NCBI RefSeq assembly: GCF_900101015.1
Contig: NZ_FNFZ01000023.1
Coordinates: forward strand, 1 to 64,000
Direction: 5' to 3'
Source: Sarcina sp. DSM 11001
GTDB taxonomy: Bacteria; Bacillota; Clostridia; Lachnospirales; Lachnospiraceae
Length of the DNA stretch: 64,000 nucleotides
This document shows positions 43,167 to 51,701 of the stretch, one piece after another (position 1 is the stretch's first letter; each line of letters opens with the position of its first letter). The position numbers were made by a program, and so were the translations under genes. The notes beneath the pieces were generated by a model. The model ran no database searches and was not told where the DNA came from. It was given only the letters and a program-made list of their open reading frames with translations.

Positions 43167-44483
43167 TTATTTCCGCTCATGAACCACGCCGTTTTCATCG
43201 ATGGTTACGTTTATCGAGATATTCTCCAGATCTTGCAGGATCCGGGACTTCCATTCCGGTGTGTCGGCGAGTCCGGTGTAGACGCCGGTCTGGGTGCCCG
43301 GATATAGTTTGAGTTCAATCCTGGCATTTTCCAGGGATGTGTCGTCCGGGCTGGCTTTTCTGCCCTTTATGCGGAGCTGGGCTACAAGCGTATCGATGTC
43401 ATAATCATCGAACCAGAAGTTTCCCAGGCTGTACAGAATGGGCTTTCCCTTATAGTATTCGATTCCCTGCAGGATATGGGGGTGGGCACCGATCACGGCA
43501 TCCGCCCCGGCATCAATGTAGGCGTGGGCTCCGTCGATCTGTGCATCCTCGAGTTCTGTGCTGTGTTCCACACCCCAGTGGGGGAGGGCAATGACGAAGT
43601 CGGCATTTGCGGCCGCAGTGCGTATGGATTCCAGGAAGCGGGTATTGTCATAGCACCAGAGGATCCCGGGCTTCGTATCGGTCGCTTCCGGCGTATAGAT
43701 CGTGTACTCCGCGCGCGACGCGGCGACATAGGCGATTTTGAATCCCCTGGCCTGCAGGTAAACGGGCGCTTCTGCCTGCTCCATTGTCCGGCCGGCACCG
43801 ACATAGGGGATCCCCGCACCCTCTAGCGTGGACAGGGTATCCAGGAAAGACTCCTCTCCGAAATCGAAGGTATGGTTATTGGCCAGTCCGACAATATCCA
43901 CTCCCAGATCCTTCAGATACGACACGTGGGCGGGATCTCCGCAGAAGGTCCAGGCCTTCCCAGGCAGAGGCGCCCCGCGGAGGCTGTAGACAAATTCATT
44001 ATTGATCCACATCAGGTCCATGCCCTTCATGATCTTGATATAGCGGGGATCGATCCCGTCAGAGATATCCTCTGACCCGATCGCTTTCAAATGCTGCATG
44101 GGGATATAATTATCCCCGAAGCAGATATCCCCGGCAAAGCCCAGGGAAATATCATATCTGCGCGCTTTCTCCTCCGCTTTATTTTCTCCGGCTTCTTCTG
44201 CGGTATTTGTTTTCTCCAGAGCCATGGAAACCAGCTTCTGCACGCCGGAGGCAACTTCAGAGACCGCCTGAGCTGCCATCTTTCCGGCAGCGTCCGAAGG
44301 AGGCTCCGATTTCATCAGACTGCCGGCATACACCTCCTGCGGCAGCGTACCGGTCATCATCAGGCATGCAAGAATAAGACCGGTTATCAGCTGTTTCTTG
44401 TTTTTTATACCGTGTGTTATACCTTCCCTTATACTTTTTATACCGATTTTTCTTAAACCGGTTTTTTTTATACCGAGTTTCAT
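43167..44483 (-). CDS. CapA-family (poly-gamma-glutamate synthesis-type) metallophosphatase-fold protein
   Basis: A roughly 438-residue exported protein. An N-terminal segment (LITGLILACLMMTGTLPQEVYA) is a signal peptide or anchor. The CapA/PGA_cap domain from about residue 110 shows 'LGFAGDICFGDNYIP', 'MWINNEFVY', 'LGVDIVGLANNHTFDFGEESFLDTL', 'ALPHWGVEH', 'VIGAHPHILQGIEYYKGKPILYSLGNFWFDD'. CapA proteins take part in polyglutamate capsule assembly, but many stand alone as here with unknown substrate. The start at 44483 (ATGAAACTCGG) is preferred for its CAGGAAA site; an ATG at 44501 is possible. The N-terminal basic stretch is encoded by short ATACC-rich repeats. Confidence 0.88.
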   Translation of the reverse strand: MKLGIKKTGLRKIGIKSIREGITHGIKNKKQLITGLILACLMMTGTLPQEVYAGSLMKSEPPSDAAGKMAAQAVSEVASGVQKLVSMALEKTNTAEEAGENKAEEKARRYDISLGFAGDICFGDNYIPMQHLKAIGSEDISDGIDPRYIKIMKGMDLMWINNEFVYSLRGAPLPGKAWTFCGDPAHVSYLKDLGVDIVGLANNHTFDFGEESFLDTLSTLEGAGIPYVGAGRTMEQAEAPVYLQARGFKIAYVAASRAEYTIYTPEATDTKPGILWCYDNTRFLESIRTAAANADFVIALPHWGVEHSTELEDAQIDGAHAYIDAGADAVIGAHPHILQGIEYYKGKPILYSLGNFWFDDYDIDTLVAQLRIKGRKASPDDTSLENARIELKLYPGTQTGVYTGLADTPEWKSRILQDLENISINVTIDENGVVHERK

Positions 44484-44591
44484 ATAGTTTCCTGATCTCA
44501 TAACCTTTTCTATGTAAAAAGCAAATAAATAAAAAATAAATGAAGACGTCTTCCGCCTGTATCTATACCATCTGCACTATCTGATGTACGG

Positions 44592-44705
44592 TATAATCTT
44601 TAACGTACAGACGCTCGTACAGACGCCCGTACAGACGCCCGTCCAGACCGCCCGTCCAGACACTTGTGCAGACACTCGTGCAGACGTTCGTGCAGACGCT
44701 CGTAC
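44592..44705 (+). repeat. 12-bp tandem array in the leader of a phosphatase gene
   Basis: Starting at 44604, just after a TATAAT (44592-44597), about eight drifting units of GTACAGACGCTC / GTGCAGACACTC run to 44705. It lies in the likely 5' untranslated region of the histidine phosphatase gene. Confidence 0.8.
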
Positions 44706-44907
44706 TGATGTCAGTATGGATGCCAGTCTGATTAACGCTCTCTGGTACTGGTTAAAAAAGCCGCCTTATGATATCATAACGAAAATCGAAAGTACAGATA
44801 TCTGTTTGCAGATATCCGGCCAGGGACAGAAATTTCGCAGAAATTTCTTCATCAGAGATTTTCATGAGAAGTTTTTTTACGAGAGGCAGTACCCGCGCGG
44901 AGGTAAT

Positions 44908-45444
44908 ATGGGACACGTATTTTTTATCAGACACGGTGAATCCAGTTGGAACGTGGAGGACAGGATTTGCGGCGCGACAGATGTTCCCCTTACGGAAAAA
45001 GGACATGAGCAGGCGGTTTTGGCAGGAGAGAAGTTTCTGAAGCTCGGGTATTCAGCGGATGAAATCTTGTGTTCACCGCTGATGCGGGCTGCGGATACAG
45101 CGAGACATATCTCGGATATTACCGGGATTCCTGTCCGGCCGGATCTCCGTCTCATTGAGCAGAATTTCGGAATCTGGGAGGGAACGAGTCCCCGCAACAG
45201 CCCGGGGTTTTTCGCCGCAAAGCAGTGCTTTATCAACTCTTTTGGCACCGGTGAGTCTATGTTCCGTGTGGCCCAGCGAGTCTATAACCTTTTGGATGAG
45301 CTGAAGGAAGATAAGAAGACCTATATTCTGGTCGCGCACAACGGCATCGTGCGCTTCGTGAAATCATACTTCTCAGACATGACAAATGAGGAATTCGCCG
45401 CGGGCAAGATCGGGAACGGCGAGATCATCAGATTCGATTTTTGA
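44908..45444 (+). CDS. Histidine phosphatase family protein (phosphoglycerate mutase-like)
   Basis: A 178-residue cytoplasmic enzyme. The catalytic motif 'VFFIRHGESSWN' holds the phosphohistidine, 'CSPLMRAADTARHI' the second Arg, 'EQNFGIWEG' the Glu region and 'VAHNGIVRF' the second His. Substrates in this family range from sugar phosphates to alpha-ribazole phosphate; none can be chosen here. The ATG at 44908 follows GCGGAGG; the long upstream open frame crosses the tandem array and is not likely to be translated. glgB follows after a tandem repeat. Confidence 0.9.
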   Translation: MGHVFFIRHGESSWNVEDRICGATDVPLTEKGHEQAVLAGEKFLKLGYSADEILCSPLMRAADTARHISDITGIPVRPDLRLIEQNFGIWEGTSPRNSPGFFAAKQCFINSFGTGESMFRVAQRVYNLLDELKEDKKTYILVAHNGIVRFVKSYFSDMTNEEFAAGKIGNGEIIRFDF

Positions 45445-45470
45445 CGAGGAGAGGCGGTTTAGAATAGAAT

Positions 45471-45590
45471 AACGAGGCAGTTTCAGGATCAATTAACGAG
45501 GCAGTTTCAGGATGAATTAACGAGACGGTTTCAGGATCAATTAACGAGGCAGTTTCAGGATGTATTAACGAGGTGGTTTCAGGATGGATT
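45471..45590 (+). repeat. 24-bp tandem array carrying the glgB start codon
   Basis: Five units of 24 bp begin at 45471, 45495, 45519, 45543 and 45567 (AACGAGGCAGTTTCAGGATC-type). Position 18-20 of each unit is ATC, ATG, ATC, ATG and finally the ATG of glgB at 45584. Units 2 and 4 thus give two-codon reading frames ending in TAA. GAGGTGG or GAGGCAG in each unit acts as the ribosome site. Confidence 0.92.
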
Positions 45591-47359
45591 TTCAAAAATT
45601 TTATGCCGGCAATTCCTTTGATGCCCATTCTTACCTTGGAGCGCATGCTATAGACGAGGGTTATGTCTTCAGGGTATATGCTCCTGCTGCGCTCAGGGTT
45701 TCTCTGATCGGCGAATTTTCCGACTGGAAAGAGATCCCGATGCAGAAAATCTATGACGGGCAGTTTTATGAAGTGCTGGTTCCTTCAGCAAAGGAGAAGC
45801 AGTTATACAAGTACAGAATCTTCAAGAAGGACGGGAGCTTTATAGATCATGCGGATCCGTATGCTTTCTGGAGTGAAAAACGTCCCGGTACGGCGTCTGC
45901 TCTCTATGATCTTCGATACCAGTTCTCTGACGATTTCTGGATGAACACCCGGAACGATCAGAAGCGGTCCGCGCTCAATATTTATGAGATACATGCCGGA
46001 TCCTGGGTCAGAAAGATCAAATGGGACGGAGAAACGGATCCTGCTGCCGGATGGCTCACCTATGCAGAGCTGGCAGACAGGCTGATCCCCTATCTGAAAG
46101 AAAATCATTTTAATGCCGTAGAGCTGATGCCTCTGGCAGAGTATCCGGCAGATGAGTCATGGGGCTATCAGGAGACAGGATTTTACAGTGCGACCTCCCG
46201 CTACGGAGAGCCGCACGGTCTTCAGTATCTGGTGGATCAGTGCCATCAGAATGGCATTTCCGTGATCCTGGATGTTGTCACTGTTCACTTTGCGGTAAAT
46301 GACTATGCCCTGTGGAATTTTGACGGAACAGCATTATATGAGTATCCGCACCCCGCAGTCGGGTACAGCGAATGGGGCAGCTGCAACTTCATGCACTCCC
46401 GCGGGGATGTGCGCTCCTTCCTGCAGTCTGCCTGCGCATTCTGGCTTGACCAGTATCATTTCGATGGACTTCGATTCGATGCCGTCGGGAACCTGATTTA
46501 CTGGCAGGGAAACAGCGGAAGAGGGGTCAATCATGACGCCGTGAACTTTATGCAGCGCATGAATGAAGGCCTGAAGAGTCTTTATCCTGATGCAATGCTG
46601 ATCGCGGAGGACTCCACTTCTTTTCCCGGGACAACAAAACCTGCATCGCAGAATGGCCTGGGCTTCGACTACAAATGGGACCTTGGCTGGATGAACGATA
46701 CGCTGAAATACATGAGTGAGCAGCCTGCTGACCGCGGAAGGGATATCGGAAAGCTTCTGTTTTCGATGGAGTATTTCTTTAACGAAACTTATCTCCTGCC
46801 CCTCTCCCATGATGAGGTCGTTCATGGCAAAGGAACGATCGTCAATAAGATGGCGGGGGATTTTGACACGCGGCTTCAACAGGCCAGGCTGCTTTACCTG
46901 TATATGTTCACGCATCCCGGAAAGAAACTGAATTTCATGGGCAATGAGCTCGCCCGGACCCGGGAATGGGATGAGAAAACAGACCTGGACTGGGAGGCCT
47001 TAAACAGCCCGGTTCATTCCGGATTCCAGGCTTATTTTCGCCGCCTGAACGATGTCTATCTGAAAAATCCTGCCTTGTGGCAGGATGATTATGAAAAATC
47101 ATCATTCCGCTGGAACCGCAAAGCAGAAGGCGGGGATGCCCTGCTGGCATTCACCCGCACTGCCGGCGGCCAGAGACTTCTTGTGATCCTGAATTTCTCA
47201 GATCAGGAAGTCTGCTTCACGGACGAAACAGCAGACAAGGCTTCCCTGCTGCTCGATACATATGAATTCGATCCATCTGAAAAAAAGAGTATGGCATTTT
47301 CAGGCAGGGAGATCCGCCTGATGCCATACGAGGGAATGCTGCTCGAACTGAATGATTAA
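45584..47359 (+). CDS. glgB: 1,4-alpha-glucan branching enzyme (GH13)
   Basis: A 591-residue enzyme that makes alpha-1,6 branches in glycogen. Residues about 15-110 form the CBM48 domain (YLGAHAIDEGYVFRVYAPAALRVSLIGEFSDWK). The GH13 barrel has 'ALNIYEIHAGSW', 'NAVELMPLAEYPADESWGYQETGFYSATSRYG', the nucleophile Asp in 'GLRFDAVGNLIY' (about 297), the acid Glu in 'LIAEDST' (about 341) and 'LPLSHDEVVHGKG'. Slightly shorter than enterobacterial GlgB because the N1 domain is absent. Other glycogen genes are not adjacent. Its start codon sits in the last unit of a 24-bp tandem repeat. Confidence 0.95.
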   Translation: MDFQKFYAGNSFDAHSYLGAHAIDEGYVFRVYAPAALRVSLIGEFSDWKEIPMQKIYDGQFYEVLVPSAKEKQLYKYRIFKKDGSFIDHADPYAFWSEKRPGTASALYDLRYQFSDDFWMNTRNDQKRSALNIYEIHAGSWVRKIKWDGETDPAAGWLTYAELADRLIPYLKENHFNAVELMPLAEYPADESWGYQETGFYSATSRYGEPHGLQYLVDQCHQNGISVILDVVTVHFAVNDYALWNFDGTALYEYPHPAVGYSEWGSCNFMHSRGDVRSFLQSACAFWLDQYHFDGLRFDAVGNLIYWQGNSGRGVNHDAVNFMQRMNEGLKSLYPDAMLIAEDSTSFPGTTKPASQNGLGFDYKWDLGWMNDTLKYMSEQPADRGRDIGKLLFSMEYFFNETYLLPLSHDEVVHGKGTIVNKMAGDFDTRLQQARLLYLYMFTHPGKKLNFMGNELARTREWDEKTDLDWEALNSPVHSGFQAYFRRLNDVYLKNPALWQDDYEKSSFRWNRKAEGGDALLAFTRTAGGQRLLVILNFSDQEVCFTDETADKASLLLDTYEFDPSEKKSMAFSGREIRLMPYEGMLLELND

Positions 47360-47426
47360 AATTGTATCATTGAATGAATTATTTGAATCGGATCAATAGA
47401 ATCAGGGTAATTTATTCTTTATAAAA

Positions 47427-47468
47427 ATAACCGTCCCGGTACCCTTTACAGGCAGTCGGGGCGGTTAT
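47427..47468 (+). terminator. Hairpin after glgB
   Basis: ATAACCGTCCCG (47427-47438) pairs with CGGGGCGGTTAT (47457-47468), followed by AATTTT. A probable terminator. Confidence 0.6.
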
Positions 47469-47613
47469 AATTTTGCACCGGCATGTGAGGTGAGGTCCAC
47501 CCGGCGGATGCCGCAGCAGTGGGCTCACATGGCGTGAGCACGTCAGGCCAATTTACTGCTCCCGGTTCAGGGTAAAGGATTCCCTGTGGACCTGTGGCAG
47601 TTTAGCGGCAGGT

Positions 47614-48966
47614 TTACTCCTCCCAGTCCAGAGTGAAGGAGTCCTCAGAAACTTTGAGATGTGCTTTTTCTCCCATCAGCAGCGGATAATTGGTGTCCGC
47701 GTGCCCGGCGGGGAAGCCGAAAGCGACCGGAATGTCCAGTCCATCCAGAAACTGTCTGCTGATCATGTCAGATACAGAAGTAAATGTCCCGCCCCGGGAA
47801 TTCCCGTCGTAGTCAGCCAGGTCTGTGGGTATGTCCGCCCATTCGCCAAATACAATACCTGCCGCGCGGTCCAGCACGCCGTGGTGCTTCAGGATCGTCA
47901 GATAGCGGTGGATATGCTGCAGGTTTTCAGATTCGTCTTCTAAAAAGAGGATATAGGGCTGGTCTGTCTTTGTGCTGTCATATTCTGTTCCGATGACAGA
48001 GGTAAAGGTGGAAAGGTTGCCTCCGATCAGGATCCCCTCAGTTTCTCCTGTGCGGCACAGAGGGGTAGAGGGGCATGTATATGCGGGGAGCTCGCCTCGG
48101 AGCATCTTCTGCTCTGCATCCCTGCAGGGCGCCGGAAGATCCATAAATGCCGCGCTCATAGATGCATGTACGGAGGGTATCCCGGCCATGGTCCACGCGC
48201 TGTGGTAGACGGTGATGTCACTGTAGCCGATGATGAGCTTACCGGCCGAAGAAATGCTGTCCAGCGCCATGTCATCCATCACTTCTGAAGACGCGTAACC
48301 TCCGCGGACGCAGAAAACGGCTTTTACGGACGGATCCTCCAGAGCCCACAGCAGGTCTTCTTTGCAATCATCAAGTGTGCGGGTCTCTTCGCAGACATGC
48401 TTTCCTTCTACAGGGATATAACCCCACTCCTTCAGCCCGTTCACCACTGCATCCACCTGCTTTCTGGAAGGAAGCGAAGAAGGAGAGATCACAGCCACTG
48501 TATCTCCCTCTGAAAGGAACATGGAACTGAAGCTGCCGGTGTACTGCGTACTGCGCACTTCACAGGGGGTGTCGGTGCCCTCTGACATTGTTTCTTCCGC
48601 GTCTGCCTCCGTTTCCTCCGATGCCGGGTCCTGTGTGGCGCCCGCCTGTACGGCTGCTGCTTTTTCCGAAGTCACGGCGTCCTGCCCTGCAGCCTCATTG
48701 CCCGGTGCAGCGGCTTTCTGGCTTTCATCTGCATTGCCCGGTGCAGCGGCTTCCTGGCTTTCATCTGCATTGCCCGGTGCAGCGGCTTCCTGCCCTGCAT
48801 CTGTGTTTTCCGATACCACGGCATTCTGGGCGTTACTGCCGCTTTTCTGTTTCGGGGCACAGGAAGCACATAGTACTGCACATAAAAGAGCCAGGCAGAT
48901 TGCAGCAGGTGCTTTTCTTGTCACCGGTTTTTCTTGCGGCTGCATTTTTCTTATTTCTTTTTTCAT
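47614..48966 (-). CDS. Secreted LD-carboxypeptidase (peptidase S66)
   Basis: A 450-residue exported protein. The N terminus (APAAICLALLCAVLCASC) is a signal peptide with a Cys that may be lipid-modified, though the lipobox is not canonical. Residues about 40-130 are a low-complexity spacer with AAAPGNADESQE repeats. The S66 domain follows: 'AVISPSSLPSRKQVDAVVNGLKEWGY', 'AVFCVRGGYASSEVM', 'LIIGYSDITVYHSA' (Ser), 'ILFLEDESENLQHIHRYL' (Glu) and 'GFPAGHADTNYPLLMG' (His). S66 enzymes trim D-Ala from tetrapeptides in wall recycling or cleave microcin C7. Its secretion is unusual, since classical LdcA is cytoplasmic. GGGAGG precedes the ATG. Confidence 0.9.
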   Translation of the reverse strand: MKKEIRKMQPQEKPVTRKAPAAICLALLCAVLCASCAPKQKSGSNAQNAVVSENTDAGQEAAAPGNADESQEAAAPGNADESQKAAAPGNEAAGQDAVTSEKAAAVQAGATQDPASEETEADAEETMSEGTDTPCEVRSTQYTGSFSSMFLSEGDTVAVISPSSLPSRKQVDAVVNGLKEWGYIPVEGKHVCEETRTLDDCKEDLLWALEDPSVKAVFCVRGGYASSEVMDDMALDSISSAGKLIIGYSDITVYHSAWTMAGIPSVHASMSAAFMDLPAPCRDAEQKMLRGELPAYTCPSTPLCRTGETEGILIGGNLSTFTSVIGTEYDSTKTDQPYILFLEDESENLQHIHRYLTILKHHGVLDRAAGIVFGEWADIPTDLADYDGNSRGGTFTSVSDMISRQFLDGLDIPVAFGFPAGHADTNYPLLMGEKAHLKVSEDSFTLDWEE

Positions 48967-49100
48967 CCTCTATACCTCCCAGTGATTTTTGTTTGTGCTG
49001 CAGTAATTGATACTTTATTTGATGTTTTTGACTTTCATCAAACATAATACCATAGCTGCTGTCTTTCCAAACCGCTTTTTTCACAAACAATACTTGAGGG

Positions 49101-49225
49101 AATGATGGTTGAGAGACTGAAAAGCCCTTCACAGTGGCTCTGATGCGGGGGACAATCAGAATCACTATGGAGGGCTTTCCTATTTAAAAAATTTAACAAG
49201 AGGCTTATGAATTATTGCGGTTTAT
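49101..49225. repeat. Family D repeat, copy 2, with flanks shared with copy 3
   Basis: The hairpin GAAAAGCCCTTCACAGTG...CACTATGGAGGGCTTTCC (49119-49180) and its flanks AATGATGGTTGAGAGA and GGCTTATGAATTATTGCGGT match the block at 49770-49902, including bases that there form the end of the cytidylate-kinase-like gene. Confidence 0.75.
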
Positions 49226-49296
49226 TCTTCATCGCGCAATACCCATGACTTCAGTCGTAGGATATGCGCCCAAGACTCGCGAGCGAGTCTTGAATT
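49223..49296. repeat. Family C repeat, copy 4
   Basis: TTCTTCATCGCGCAATACCC followed by a short loop and CAAGACTCGCGAGCGAGTCTTG. Confidence 0.85.
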
Positions 49297-49433
49297 CAGG
49301 GAAACCGCTGTATTGTTTCGCAGGGTTACCTGTGACTGTTCCACATTACCGCCAGCACCCTGCAGGCTGACATCGGATGATGGTTGTCCACTTAAATAAA
49401 AAGTGTATCCGCCAAGATAATATATAGAGATAA

Positions 49434-49587
49434 GTGGTAGACCACATTTTGTGATTTGAATATACTTAGAAAGTCCATTGTTGTCAAGCGAAATTTTAAA
49501 AATAATTACATTAATTTATAAAATGGTATACCATTAATTGTATATGCGGAAAATCGGGAAATTGTAGTTGTGCAAAATGGTCAACCA
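49434..49587. promoter_or_regulatory. Relic of the lactate permease control region
   Basis: GTGGTAGACCAC (49434-49445), TGGTATACCA (49524-49533) and TGGTCAACCA (49578-49587) have spacings of 89 and 54 bases, against 89 and 55 before lctP. The linking sequence (TTTGAATATAC..., TTGTCAAG...) is also alike. No gene follows: 49600-49770 looks empty. Confidence 0.8.
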
Positions 49588-49787
49588 AAACCGAAAATCC
49601 AGATCTTTTATTCAGCATACCGTCATGGAGCTCTTTGTCTCCCTTGAAAGCATTCGGCGGATCAGGAGACGATCCTCCCGCCCCCTGTTTCCTTTACCTG
49701 ATGCTGTGGTTACCTGATGCTGTGGTCTCATGCTTTCACAAAAGCAAATTACGCCTGCAGTAGTGTTCAATGATGGCTGAACGAGCG

Positions 49788-49850
49788 GAAAAGCCCTCCA
49801 CAGTGTCCATGACATCTGATCAAGGGCAGGATCATTGTGAAGGGCTTTCC
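49788..49850. repeat. Family D repeat, copy 3
   Basis: GAAAAGCCCTCCACAGTG...CATTGTGAAGGGCTTTCC, immediately after the 3' end of the first cytidylate-kinase-like gene, where it may act as terminator. Confidence 0.75.
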
Positions 49851-49885
49851 GCTTATAAATATTAATTAGGGGGGGGCTTATGAAT

Positions 49886-50539
49886 TTATGCGGTCTTTGT
49901 AATGGAGACCACCTTGCTGTTGAATTTGCGGTCCGCGATTCCGAGGATGACGTCGACGGTGTCATCGATACCCAGAAGGCTGGTGTCGATCATGAAGTCG
50001 TGGGCATCGCTGGAAGCCCAGACCTTGTCGGAATAATAGTTGAAATAGTTCCGGCGTACTTTGTCGACATTCCGGATCTTGCGGAGGAGTTCTTCATCGC
50101 TGTTGAGATTGAAGCGTTTCCTGGCCTGTACGAGCCGGAATTCCTGGGAGGCGTAGACATAGACGCGGAGTACATCCGGGTTGTCCGCGAGGATCGCGTT
50201 GGCGGCTCTTCCGACGATTACAAAGGATTCTTTTTGAGCCAGCTCTCTGATCAGATTTCTCTCCATCATGAAAAGACGGTCGGATTTCGTGAATGCATTC
50301 ATAAGAGAGCCGTACTGTTTTGCAAAGCCATTTTGCCGGGCCGGGAGAAGGTGTCCTGTCACTCGCTCTTCAAGCGCCATAAGTTTCTCCTGATCCAGGT
50401 CATAGCGCTTTGCGAGGATTTCCACCAGATTGCTGTCGTACAGCTTGAGGCCGTAATGCTCCGCGATCTTTTCTCCGATTTCATGGCCGCCGCAGCCGCA
50501 TTCTCTGCCGATTGAAATGATCATATGTTTTTTAGTCAT
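49886..50539 (-). CDS. Cytidylate kinase-like family protein (copy A)
   Basis: A 217-residue P-loop protein of the cytidylate-kinase-like family (PF13189 type). The P-loop is the variant 'ISIGRECGCGGHEIGEKIA' rather than the GxxGSGK of true Cmk. 'FVIVGRAANAILADNPDVLRVYVYA', 'RKRFNLNSDEELLRKIRNVDKVRRNYFNYYSDKVW' and 'DAHDFMIDTSLLGIDDTVDVI' complete the kinase fold. The ATG at 50539 follows AAAGGAGC. It is a tandem paralogue of the next gene. True substrates are not known; both lie upstream of lctP on the opposite strand. Confidence 0.88.
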   Translation of the reverse strand: MTKKHMIISIGRECGCGGHEIGEKIAEHYGLKLYDSNLVEILAKRYDLDQEKLMALEERVTGHLLPARQNGFAKQYGSLMNAFTKSDRLFMMERNLIRELAQKESFVIVGRAANAILADNPDVLRVYVYASQEFRLVQARKRFNLNSDEELLRKIRNVDKVRRNYFNYYSDKVWASSDAHDFMIDTSLLGIDDTVDVILGIADRKFNSKVVSITKTA

Positions 50540-50721
50540 GTCAGCTCCTTTCTCTGCCGCTTCCTGCGGCATTTTTGTGCACAGGACTAATTGTTTTTTA
50601 AATACCGGCCCTCCATATCCCCCAGAGGGTCGGCTGCCAAAAGTGAAAGCGGATTTTTTTTTCTGAAAACCCGTAAAAAACCCTAAAACATGTCTGTTGC
50701 CGGATTTCTGTGATTCCCGTC

Positions 50722-51348
50722 TCAGACCCCGAATTTCTTTTTGATGATCCCGTTGATGATCTCCACTGCACCGTCAATTCCGAAGACGCTGGTGTCGATC
50801 ATGAAGTCGTGGGCATCGCTGGTTCCCCAGGCTTTGTCGGAGTAGTACTCAAAATAGGCTTTCCTCTCCTTGTCCACCTGCTTCATCTTCTCAATGGCTT
50901 CTTTATCTGTATCCAGATGGAAGCGCTCTTTGACGCGCGGGATCTTGAACTCCTCGGAAGCGTACACGTACAGCTTCAGCGTATCGGGATTGTCCGCCAG
51001 GATAGCATTACCGGCGCGGCCGATGAGAACGAAAGATTCTTTCCCGGCCAGGGTCAGGATCAGATCCTTTTCCAGAAGAAAGAAGCGGTCTGTCTTTGTT
51101 AAAGAGCTCATGAGCTCATGCCTGTGTGCGGCAAAACCATCCCGCTGGACAGGAAGAATACCGCTTTTTACCTTTTCTTCCAGCTTTACCAGATAATCGG
51201 CATCCTTGCCGGTGTGTGCGGCAATGGCCCCGATCATGTTCTTGTCGTAGAGCTTGAGCCCATACATTGCTGCGAGCTTTTCGCCGATTTCATGTCCGCC
51301 GCTTCCGCATTCTCTTCCGATCGAGATGATCATATGTCTTCCTTCCAT
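50722..51348 (-). CDS. Cytidylate kinase-like family protein (copy B)
   Basis: A 208-residue paralogue of copy A, with the same altered P-loop 'ISIGRECGSGGHEIGEKLA', 'FVLIGRAGNAILADNPDTLKLYVYA' and 'DAHDFMIDTSVFGIDGAVEII'. AAAGGAG precedes ATG 51348. The 180-base gap between the copies has no strong terminator. The two products differ through their lengths at the level of a fairly old duplication. The gene is divergent from lctP, so its promoter region faces the lactate operators. Confidence 0.88.
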   Translation of the reverse strand: MEGRHMIISIGRECGSGGHEIGEKLAAMYGLKLYDKNMIGAIAAHTGKDADYLVKLEEKVKSGILPVQRDGFAAHRHELMSSLTKTDRFFLLEKDLILTLAGKESFVLIGRAGNAILADNPDTLKLYVYASEEFKIPRVKERFHLDTDKEAIEKMKQVDKERKAYFEYYSDKAWGTSDAHDFMIDTSVFGIDGAVEIINGIIKKKFGV

Positions 51349-51487
51349 TTTGTTCTCCTTTCTTCTTATTTTTTACAGGAATATGTTTGACCGGCTCGCG
51401 GCCCCGGCATTTTCCTGCAGGTCACATTTGATATTGGTTGACCTATTGATATTTGATTAACATCCACTATTTTCTGTTTCCTTTCAA

Positions 51488-51642
51488 GTGGTTGACCACT
51501 TATGATGGTTCGAATATACTCCGTAAATATGCTGTTGTCAAGTGCTTTTTTGAAAAATAATTTAAAAATTTCAAAAATGGTAAACCAATATTGACAAGAA
51601 AAGAAATGCGGGGTTATAATATCAGCGGTCAATGGTCAACCA
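51488..51642 (+). promoter_or_regulatory. lctP promoter with three TGGTNNACCA operators
   Basis: AAGTGGTTGACCACTT (51486-51501), TGGTAAACCA (51578-51587, just upstream of the -35) and TGGTCAACCA (51633-51642, just after the start region). The promoter is TTGACA (51591-51596) and TATAAT (51615-51620), spacer 18. The sites fit FadR/LldR-type GntR operators; the GntR gene downstream of lctP is the likely binder. The 89-base spacing suggests DNA looping (inference). Confidence 0.85.
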
Positions 51643-51701
51643 ATAATCACAATCATATCAACCCACATATTCTAAACATATTCAAAAAGGAGGTAAGGAG
51701 T

